Shown one piece after another: positions 1 through 4,937 of a stretch of 10,791 nt of DNA; the stretch's first letter is position 1; each line of letters opens with the position of its first letter. The position numbers and the translations under genes were made by a program. The notes under the pieces are model-generated. The model was not told the origin of the DNA. It was given only the letters and a program-made list of their open reading frames with translations, and ran no database searches. This stretch comes from Bacillota bacterium (lineage in GTDB: Bacteria; Bacillota; Desulfitobacteriia; Desulfitobacteriales; Desulfitobacteriaceae): contig JAEWCM010000081.1 of NCBI GenBank assembly GCA_023390635.1, positions 1 through 10,791 of the forward strand, written 5' to 3'.

Positions 1-113
1 AGGTTACCGCATTCGCTCAGCTTCTTAATTTCTTGCAAACCTAGATTTTTTAAGTCATCAACCGATGGCTTGTTTTGCTGTGCCCACTTGGTTTTGCTGC
101 TACTCCTAACTGA
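1..113 (-). pseudogene. coding-like fragment running off the left edge, no start codon seen
   Basis: The minus strand is open from just after a TAA stop (complement 116-114) to the window edge, about 37 codons. The inner part reads KTKWAQQNKPSVDDLKNLG and then continues with QEIKKLSECGN. Codon choice and composition look like a soluble helical protein, but there is no ATG, GTG or TTG where a start would be expected. Two Shine-Dalgarno-like stretches on this strand (GGAGGG at 135-130 and AGGAG at 107-103) are not followed by a usable start in this frame. It could be a decayed gene, a frameshifted piece of a gene continuing to the left, or chance. I do not recognise the family. A competing plus-strand reading ends at TAG 42-44 and is shorter. 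Confidence 0.25.
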
Positions 114-172
114 TTATTTCAGACTTATTCCCTCCAGATAATAGGTTAAGAATAGCAGTGGTAATATCATGC

Positions 173-210
173 AAAAAAAAAACAACAATTAATACACAGA
201 TTAATTGTTG
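173..210 (-). terminator. rho-independent terminator, minus strand
   Basis: An 11-bp perfect inverted repeat (CAACAATTAAT at 183-193 and ATTAATTGTTG at 200-210, 6-nt loop) is followed on the minus strand by ten T residues (182-173). The stem is AT-rich, but the long U tract favours termination. There is no T run on the plus-strand side, so it acts on minus-strand transcription only. Confidence 0.7.
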
Positions 211-223
211 GGAGGATGCACCA

Positions 224-268
224 CTAGCTCCGAATTCTTAAGGTACCCAAATAGAAAGAATTCTTCAT
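224..268 (-). CDS. possible 14-residue leader peptide
   Basis: An ATG at complement 268-266 opens a short frame reading MKNSFYLGTLRIRS and stopping at TAG 226-224, about 14 nt before the terminator hairpin. A GGAG (complement 274-271) lies only 2 nt before the ATG, closer than usual, so translation would be weak. The late Arg-Ile-Arg resembles the Arg/Lys-X-Arg/Lys stalling motif of some macrolide-responsive leader peptides, and a leader ORF directly before a terminator is the usual plan of ribosome-mediated attenuators. No resistance gene is visible downstream in this window, so the reading is tentative. Confidence 0.3.
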   Translation of the reverse strand: MKNSFYLGTLRIRS

Positions 269-299
269 TGCTCCAACGCAAAGTTATAAAATTAAATTA

Positions 300-328
300 A
301 TTATAAAAATTAGTACAATTTTTGTCAA
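300..328 (-). promoter_or_regulatory. consensus sigma-A promoter, minus strand
   Basis: Read on the minus strand: TTGACA (complement 328-323), a 17-nt spacer, and TATAAT (complement 305-300). Both hexamers match the consensus exactly. The predicted start is near 293, which drives transcription away from the radical SAM gene and towards the terminator at 173-210. Confidence 0.75.
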
Positions 329-665
329 TCTTTACCGGGAAAAAGTTTGATATTCAGGGCAATGAAAATGAACTCAGTGAAGTCATTTTTTTATGGCATA
401 ACTATTATGCAAAATCGATATAGGAGATGGGGTAGAAAGCACTTTATTAAAAACCAATAATTAGTTATAATCAAAAAGAACAAGGGAAACCCTATTTTAA
501 AATCTTAGGGTATATTTAAAAGTAAAAATATGAAAGGGCGTAAAGTGTAATTAAATTAGTGATAATTTTCACACAAACAATTAAAAATATGTGAAAGTGA
601 ACACTTTCGATAATGGGATTGATTTAGAAATGAATAGGATGAGATTTGTGAGTCAATAATTTTAG
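329..665. other. AT-rich intergenic region without a supported gene
   Basis: No convincing protein gene is seen on either strand. Besides the elements listed separately it holds a short hairpin GCATAA-CTA-TTATGC (396-410), an imperfect hairpin with a T7 run (about 364-392) that could be a weak plus-strand terminator, and mutually exclusive AGGG/CCCT/AGGG pairings (483-493 versus 489-511). A perfect TATAAT at 466-471 has a weak TTTATT 17 nt upstream (443-448) and may be a plus-strand promoter giving a long leader for the radical SAM gene. None of these is secure. Confidence 0.4.
559..608. promoter_or_regulatory. candidate CRP/FNR-family operators upstream of the radical SAM gene
   Basis: GTGA-N6-TCAC at 559-572 is a perfect inverted repeat in the pattern bound by CRP/FNR-family regulators. 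A second, poorer match, TGTGA-N6-ACACT, lies at 590-605, with its centre about 32 bp away, close to three helical turns. The second site overlaps a perfect 7-2-7 palindrome, GAAAGTG-AA-CACTTTC (593-608), and TTTCACA (567-573) is also inverted against TGTGAAA (590-596). The symmetry is directly visible; the identity of the regulator is inference. Confidence 0.35.
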
Positions 666-705
666 ATGACGAATTTTGGTAAAGAAATTTTCGACAATCG
701 GATTG

Positions 706-712
706 AAGGAGA
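706..712 (+). promoter_or_regulatory. ribosome binding site that decides the radical SAM start
   Basis: AAGGAGA lies 7 nt before the ATG at 720. The earlier in-frame ATG at 666 has no purine-rich site before it and would add 18 poorly conserved-looking residues, so 720 is preferred. Confidence 0.8.
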
Positions 713-719
713 TAATATT

Positions 720-2576
720 ATGTTCTTAAAAGATTTTAACCGTTGTGATGTAATTTTCCTGCACGCTCCAAGTGTGTACGATTTTCGTAAGCAAACGGCT
801 TTGCTGGGGCCTGTCAATGATGTCGTCCCATCAACTTCTGTTTTTGAGATGTATCCGGTAGGAATTACCAGCCTTGCTAATACCCTTGAAGAAGCAGGTT
901 TCAATGTGCGAATTATTAATTTGGCTTATCGGATGCTGCGTAACTCCAAGTACGATGTGGAAGAACATATTAAAAATTTAAACCCCCGTGTGTGGGCAAT
1001 CGATCTTCATTGGATGCCTCATGTTCAGGGAGTACTGGCTATTACAGAGATTATTAAAAAGTATCATCCTGATGCGCCAATTTTAATGGGTGGGTTGAGT
1101 TCTTCATATTATCATGAGGACCTGGTAAAAAATTATAAAGTTGATTTTGTGGTAAGAGGCGATTCGACTGAGGGGCCAGTTTTACAATTGATTGAAAATC
1201 TGCGGACCGGAGCTCCTCTGGATGATATTCCAAATTTGACCTGGCGCAAGGATAAAGATACGGTAATTGTAAATCCTTTGACTTATGTTCCGGAAAATCT
1301 GGATGATTTTGATGTTCCGGCCTATGGCTATATGATGCGTTCTGTTTTTAAATACCGGAATCTCTATAATGCCATTCCTTACGTGCGCTGGTTGGAATAT
1401 CCCATGACCATGTTACTCATTTCCAGGGGTTGCACTTATAATTGTTCAATTTGTGGAGGATCCCGTTCTGCCTATCAGAAAATCTGCAACCGGGAGACTC
1501 CGGCTTTTCGCTCGCCGGAAAAATTGGTCGAGGATATAAAGTTCATTACCCGTTTCAGTAAAGCTCCGATTTTTATTATTAATGACTTGCGAATGCAAGG
1601 AATGGATAAGTTTTATAAATTCCTGGAGCTTTTAAAGCCCCTTAATGTTAAGAATGAAGTAGTTTTTGAGATTTTTGCCCCGGCCGGGGATGAGTTCTTT
1701 GCAGCGGTTCAGAAAGCTGTTTCCCATTATAGTTTAGAATTCACTTTGGAAACTCATGATCCGGAATTGCGCAAGCTGAACGGTAAATTCCCGGTGGAAA
1801 ATATCGAAATTGAAAATACCATTGATTCTGCTTTTCGCAATGGCTGCAATCGGCTGGACCTGTTTTTTATGGTGGGGATTCCTCATCAAACCCACCAATC
1901 AGTCATGGATTCCATGGAATATTCACGCAGTTTATTGGAGCAGTTTGGCATCAATCACCGCTTGAATATCTATGTAGCTCCTCTGGCGCCCTTCCTTGAT
2001 CCGGGCTGCCGGGCCTTTGAGAACCCTGATGAATTCGGATATACGGTCCGGGCCCGCACTGTCGGAGAGCATCGGGACAGGATGAAAAACAAAACATGGT
2101 CCCAAATCTTAAATTACAGCAGCGATTATCTTCCCAGTGAAGAACTGGCTCAAACCACCTACCAAGCCAGTGCGCGCTTGGCGGAGATTAAGCGGGATTT
2201 GGGCCTGATTACCAAAGAAGAAGCAAGCCATATTATTGAATTGACCAAATGGGGTGCAAAGATCTTAAATGATGCACGTGAAGCAGAAAAACTTCCTGAA
2301 CCCCTCAGAACGGCAACCTATGCCAGGTTGCAAGAAGAGTCTGCTGAAATCAATCGGCGCAGAGTATATAAGCAGACTGATTTTATCAGTTGGGGCGGGC
2401 GTAATTTTCAGCTCAAGATTGGCGGTATTATTCTGTTAATGATTCAGCTTTGGTTTAAAAATGCTTCCTTGACATGGAAACGGATCAGAAAGCAGATATA
2501 CCTATGGGTTCCTCAACGTCTGCTGCACAGAGATGATTTGGAAGAGGAGAAATATGCTTTCAATTCGTCAAAATAG
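720..2576 (+). CDS. B12-binding domain radical SAM protein, substrate unknown
   Basis: A 618-residue protein using the start at 720 (666 would give 636). The N-terminal half looks like a cobalamin-binding fold: a D95-x-H97 element in the segment DLHWMPHVQG, a GG turn near 124-125 (ILMGGLSSSYY), and the strand ending VVRGD near 144-148. The radical SAM core begins with CTYNCSIC, whose cysteines at 238, 242 and 245 fit the CxxxCxxC motif that binds the 4Fe-4S cluster cleaving S-adenosylmethionine. It continues through FTLETHDPELRKLNGK and FFMVGIPHQT, typical later core strands. The C-terminus is basic with a hydrophobic stretch (about 565-579, KIGGIILLMIQLWF), suggesting membrane contact. Such enzymes catalyse methylations or rearrangements on varied substrates, and nothing here names the substrate. 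It stands alone: 118 nt separate it from gltX and a strong terminator follows. Family assignment is confident; the reaction is unknown. Confidence 0.85.
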   Translation: MFLKDFNRCDVIFLHAPSVYDFRKQTALLGPVNDVVPSTSVFEMYPVGITSLANTLEEAGFNVRIINLAYRMLRNSKYDVEEHIKNLNPRVWAIDLHWMPHVQGVLAITEIIKKYHPDAPILMGGLSSSYYHEDLVKNYKVDFVVRGDSTEGPVLQLIENLRTGAPLDDIPNLTWRKDKDTVIVNPLTYVPENLDDFDVPAYGYMMRSVFKYRNLYNAIPYVRWLEYPMTMLLISRGCTYNCSICGGSRSAYQKICNRETPAFRSPEKLVEDIKFITRFSKAPIFIINDLRMQGMDKFYKFLELLKPLNVKNEVVFEIFAPAGDEFFAAVQKAVSHYSLEFTLETHDPELRKLNGKFPVENIEIENTIDSAFRNGCNRLDLFFMVGIPHQTHQSVMDSMEYSRSLLEQFGINHRLNIYVAPLAPFLDPGCRAFENPDEFGYTVRARTVGEHRDRMKNKTWSQILNYSSDYLPSEELAQTTYQASARLAEIKRDLGLITKEEASHIIELTKWGAKILNDAREAEKLPEPLRTATYARLQEESAEINRRRVYKQTDFISWGGRNFQLKIGGIILLMIQLWFKNASLTWKRIRKQIYLWVPQRLLHRDDLEEEKYAFNSSK

Positions 2577-2584
2577 AACGACCG

Positions 2585-2620
2585 GCGGGGCTGCTTTGTA
2601 GCAGCCTCGCTTTTGTTTTT
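2585..2620 (+). terminator. rho-independent terminator after the radical SAM gene
   Basis: An 11-bp stem (2585-2595 with 2600-2610, one G-U pair, loop TTGT) is followed by TTTTGTTTTT. It starts 9 nt after the stop codon and separates this gene from gltX. Confidence 0.9.
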
Positions 2621-2635
2621 CGCATTTTGAAAATG

Positions 2636-2644
2636 TGCTATAAT
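2636..2644 (+). promoter_or_regulatory. extended -10 promoter of gltX
   Basis: TGC followed by TATAAT (-10 at 2639-2644) is a perfect extended -10. No good -35 is seen at the right distance, because that position falls in the T tract of the preceding terminator. The predicted start near 2651 gives a short leader of about 45 nt, too short for a T-box. The gltX ribosome site, TAAGGAGA, is at 2683-2690. Confidence 0.65.
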
Positions 2645-2694
2645 TTAAAAGGTTTGTATGAAAAATTAATAAGCAAAGGAAATAAGGAGAAGAA

Positions 2695-4179
2695 ATGGAA
2701 CAGGTAAGAGTACGCTTTGCTCCAAGCCCTACCGGTTATTTACATATCGGGGGAGCCCGGACTGCATTGTTCAACTGGTTTTTTGCCAAACAACAAAAGG
2801 GAAAATTGGTTTTGCGCATTGAAGATACTGATGAGGAAAGGCTTAAGGAGGATTCGGTAAGCCAGATTCTAGCAAGCTTAAAATGGTTGGGAATTGATTG
2901 GGATGAGGGACCTGAGAAAGAAGGAAACGTTGGTCCTTATTATCAATCTCAGCGTAAGAATATTTACCGCGCCATCGCCGCTCAGTTGGTGGAAGCAGGT
3001 AAGGCTTATTATTGCTTTTGCAGCGAAGCGGAGCTGGAGGCGGAAAGGGGTGAACAGCGAAAAAAAGGTGCAATTCTAGGCTATTCGGGAAAATGCCGAC
3101 AACTGTCTGAAGATGAAGTAAACGAGAAGATCAATCAGGGATTAAAGTACGTGATTCGCTTTAAACTACCGCAGAATGACTATGTTGAGGTGCATGATCT
3201 GATTAGAGGTACGGTAAAGTTTCGTTTGGACCAGATGGATGATTTTATTATTATGAAATCAAACGGCCTGCCCGCATACAATTTTGCTTGTACGGTAGAC
3301 GATCATGCCATGAAGATCAGCCATGTGATCAGGGCAGAGGAGCATCTGCCTAATACACCAAAGCAGTGGCTTCTTTATGAGGCTCTAGGTTATGAAATTC
3401 CTCAATTTGCCCATTTGTCCATGATCCTTGCCCCTGATCGGAGTAAACTCAGCAAACGCCACGGAGCCACGTCGGTTGGGGAATTTAAGGCTATGGGCTG
3501 TCTTCCGGAGGCTATTATAAATTATTTGACTTTACTCGGCTATTCACCTAGCCTGGGTGGAACACAGAGTGAAGTTTTCACCCCGGAACAAATTGTCGGT
3601 GAATTTGAATTGGCCAAAGTGGCAAAAACAGCAGCAGTATATGATGTGCAAAAATTAGTATGGCTGAACGGACAGTATATAAGTTCATATGATCTGAATC
3701 AGCTTACGGAGGCAGCTTTGCCTTTTTTTGTCGAAGAGGGAATCTTAACGGCGGAAGAGGGTCGGGTAAATTCAGCTTATTTTCAGAAAGTGGTGGAACT
3801 GATCCGTAGCCGGGTCAAAACTCTTAATGAGCTGGCGGAAGCAGGCAGATACTTTTTTGAGGATGTTAAGACTTATGACGAAAAGGGTATAAAAAAATAT
3901 TTCAGTACCGAGGAAGTAGGAGAATTGCTGTCTCAAGGCCGAAAACTGCTTGCTGAAGTAGAGCTTTTCAGAGAAGAGGACATTGAAGAAGCCTATCGAC
4001 AATTGGCTGAAGCTCAGGGGATTAAGAGCGGAGTTTTGATTCATCCTACCCGTTTGGCCTTAACAGGACGTACGGTGAGTCCAGGCTTATTTGAAGTTAT
4101 GGCTTTGTTAGGGAGAGAAAAATGTTTAAGCCGATTGGATCAAGCCATTAAATTTATTAATTCTAATAAAAATCTGTAA
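2695..4179 (+). CDS. gltX: glutamyl-tRNA synthetase
   Basis: A 494-residue class I aminoacyl-tRNA synthetase that joins glutamate to tRNA-Glu in the cytoplasm. The signature HIGH-type motif is HIGG (17-20, within PSPTGYLHIGG), and the KMSKS-type loop is KLSKR (251-255, within DRSKLSKRHG). RIEDTD (41-46) is the usual glutamate-site strand. Cysteines 107, 109 and 134 lie where many GluRS enzymes bind zinc. The C-terminal helical part (about 320-494) is the anticodon-binding region. Length is normal. The start is fixed by TAAGGAGA 4 nt upstream. In most Firmicutes this enzyme also charges tRNA-Gln, which GatCAB then amidates; whether this one does cannot be read from the sequence. A tRNA-Glu gene follows 58 nt downstream, an apt functional pairing. 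Confidence 0.97.
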   Translation: MEQVRVRFAPSPTGYLHIGGARTALFNWFFAKQQKGKLVLRIEDTDEERLKEDSVSQILASLKWLGIDWDEGPEKEGNVGPYYQSQRKNIYRAIAAQLVEAGKAYYCFCSEAELEAERGEQRKKGAILGYSGKCRQLSEDEVNEKINQGLKYVIRFKLPQNDYVEVHDLIRGTVKFRLDQMDDFIIMKSNGLPAYNFACTVDDHAMKISHVIRAEEHLPNTPKQWLLYEALGYEIPQFAHLSMILAPDRSKLSKRHGATSVGEFKAMGCLPEAIINYLTLLGYSPSLGGTQSEVFTPEQIVGEFELAKVAKTAAVYDVQKLVWLNGQYISSYDLNQLTEAALPFFVEEGILTAEEGRVNSAYFQKVVELIRSRVKTLNELAEAGRYFFEDVKTYDEKGIKKYFSTEEVGELLSQGRKLLAEVELFREEDIEEAYRQLAEAQGIKSGVLIHPTRLALTGRTVSPGLFEVMALLGREKCLSRLDQAIKFINSNKNL

Positions 4180-4194
4180 AAAACTCTTTACAGA
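4173..4194. repeat. inverted repeat over the gltX stop codon
   Basis: TCTGTAAA (4173-4180) and TTTACAGA (4187-4194) form a perfect 8-bp stem with a 6-nt loop. The left arm contains the gltX stop and the right arm contains the -35 of the tRNA promoter. No T tract follows, so it is not a standard terminator; it may protect the mRNA end or be incidental. Confidence 0.4.
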
Positions 4195-4216
4195 AGTACA
4201 GGCTTTGAGGTAAAAT
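4187..4216 (+). promoter_or_regulatory. promoter of the tRNA-Glu gene
   Basis: TTTACA (4187-4192), an 18-nt spacer and TAAAAT (4211-4216) place a transcription start about 15 nt before the mature tRNA. Read-through from gltX is also possible, since no clear terminator separates them. Confidence 0.5.
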
Positions 4217-4237
4217 AAATTCGTTGCTTAATTTTGC

Positions 4238-4313
4238 GGCCCCATGGTCAAGAGGCCTAAGACGCTGCCCTCTCACGGCGGAAACAGGGGTTCGAATCCC
4301 CTTGGGGCTACCA
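4238..4313 (+). tRNA. tRNA-Glu, anticodon CUC
   Basis: A complete 76-nt cloverleaf with encoded CCA. Acceptor arm: 4238-4244 with 4303-4309. D arm: GTC/GAC. Anticodon stem: CTGCC (4265-4269) with GGCGG (4277-4281), including one U-G pair. The anticodon CTC is at 4272-4274, reading GAG. T arm: AGGGG/CCCCT with loop TTCGAAT. The first acceptor pair is G-U (G4238 with T4309) instead of the usual G1-C72. Sequence and anticodon fit glutamate. The cognate synthetase gene lies immediately upstream. Confidence 0.96.
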
Positions 4314-4337
4314 ATTGAATTTAATTTAAGTATAATT

Positions 4338-4363
4338 AAAGACCGTTTTTTACGGTCTTTTTT
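4338..4363 (+). terminator. rho-independent terminator after tRNA-Glu
   Basis: A 9-bp stem, AAAGACCGT (4338-4346) with ACGGTCTTT (4352-4360), has a T5 loop and runs into further T residues. It closes the gltX-tRNA unit ahead of the metal-resistance promoter. Confidence 0.85.
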
Positions 4364-4399
4364 ATATTTACTAGGCTTCTTTAACCTTTAAATTTTAAA

Positions 4400-4428
4400 T
4401 TGACTTGTGCCTGTGTGCACGTTATAAT
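4400..4428 (+). promoter_or_regulatory. promoter of the metal-resistance operon
   Basis: TTGACT (4400-4405), exactly 17 nt, then a perfect TATAAT (4423-4428). The predicted start near 4435 lies just before the operator, so a bound repressor would cover the start site. Confidence 0.9.
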
Positions 4429-4436
4429 CATATCAA

Positions 4437-4462
4437 AACATATGAACGATTGTTCATATGTT
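4437..4462. promoter_or_regulatory. ArsR/SmtB-family operator
   Basis: A perfect inverted repeat, AACATATGAAC (4437-4447) and GTTCATATGTT (4452-4462), is separated by GATT. The ATATGAAC...GTTCATAT core is the known recognition pattern of metal-sensing ArsR/SmtB repressors. It spans roughly +2 to +28 of the predicted transcript, immediately before the repressor gene, which implies autorepression relieved by metal. Confidence 0.9.
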
Positions 4463-4499
4463 CAATGATCGCAATAAACTAGAATATAAGGAGAAAAAT

Positions 4500-4880
4500 A
4501 TGGCTAATAAAAATGAAATGGGACAGAACCAAATTACCGATCGCTGTGACTGTAATGTGATTCATGAGGATGTCATCAATGCAGTGCGTAAGATTATGCC
4601 GGAAGAAGAAAAGCTTTATGATTTGGCAGAATTGTTTAAGGTATTCGGAGATACGACGAGGGTAAAAATTCTTTATGCCTTGTTTGCCTCAGAGATGTGT
4701 GTCTGTGACATTTCTGCCTTATTAAATATGTCCCAATCAGCTACATCTCATCAACTACGGGTGCTGAAGCAGGCCAGGCTGGTGAAATATCGGAAGTGCG
4801 GCAAGGTGGTTTACTATTCCCTGGATGACGAACATATTAAAAATATTTTCAATCAAGGTTTAATGCATATTACGGAATAA
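4500..4880 (+). CDS. cadC: CadC-like metal-sensing repressor of the ArsR/SmtB family
   Basis: A 126-residue winged-helix repressor. The start at 4500 is preferred because AAGGAG (4488-4493) lies 6 nt before it; the earlier in-frame ATG at 4458 lies inside the operator and has no ribosome site. Cysteines C16 and C18 (RCDCNVIHEDVI) together with C67 and C69 (EMCVCDIS) match the thiolate site that binds Cd, Pb or Zn in CadC proteins. The recognition helix is around SQSATSHQLRVLKQ (78-91). The second, alpha-5 zinc site is complete: D110, H112, H123 and E126 have the same spacing as in the staphylococcal plasmid CadC. It lacks the CxCxxC arrangement of classical arsenic sensors. It is followed 57 nt later by the cognate ATPase. 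Metal identity among Cd, Pb and Zn is not settled; cadC is used as a family label. Confidence 0.93.
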   Translation: MANKNEMGQNQITDRCDCNVIHEDVINAVRKIMPEEEKLYDLAELFKVFGDTTRVKILYALFASEMCVCDISALLNMSQSATSHQLRVLKQARLVKYRKCGKVVYYSLDDEHIKNIFNQGLMHITE

Positions 4881-4937
4881 GATGCTTGCAGATAAGTCAG
4901 AGAAAAGTGATAAGAGAAGAAGGGGAGTGTTATAGGG

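Larger units (their letters stand above)
173..293 (-). ncRNA. predicted ~120-nt leader or small RNA
   Basis: A perfect promoter (-35 at complement 328-323, -10 at complement 305-300) and a hairpin followed by ten U residues bound a predicted transcript starting near 293 and ending in the run at 182-173. It contains a 14-codon ORF just before the terminator. A 5' segment (complement 277-271, GTTGGAG) can pair with complement 214-207, which includes the first four bases of the terminator's left arm, so an alternative fold competing with termination is possible. It could be a free-standing small RNA or an attenuated leader for whatever lies to the left. It matches no riboswitch class I can recall. 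The boundaries are seen in sequence; the function is inference. Confidence 0.5.

Noticed and set aside
189..204. TTAAT-N6-ATTAA, resembling the dehalobox bound by CprK in organohalide-respiring clostridia
   Set aside because: As I recall, the dehalobox spacer is 4 nt, here it is 6. The repeat is better explained as part of the longer stem of the minus-strand terminator, and no reductive dehalogenase gene is present.
364..392. Plus-strand terminator with an imperfect stem and T7 run
   Set aside because: The stem is AT-rich with a bulge and no upstream plus-strand gene was identified, so it is only mentioned within the intergenic description.
666..719. Upstream ATG for the radical SAM protein
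   Set aside because: No Shine-Dalgarno precedes it, while AAGGAGA is placed 7 nt before the ATG at 720.
2645..2694. T-box or other riboswitch leader for gltX
   Set aside because: The predicted leader is only about 45 nt with no T-box sequence and no terminator hairpin.
4458..4499. Earlier in-frame ATG for the metal repressor, adding 14 residues
   Set aside because: It lies inside the operator, about 23 nt after the predicted transcription start, and has no ribosome binding site; the ATG at 4500 has AAGGAG at good spacing.
4500..4880. Arsenic-sensing ArsR
   Set aside because: The arsenic site CxCxxC in the recognition region is absent (CVCDIS has only two cysteines), the cadmium-type N-terminal cysteines are present, and the partner is a metal ATPase.
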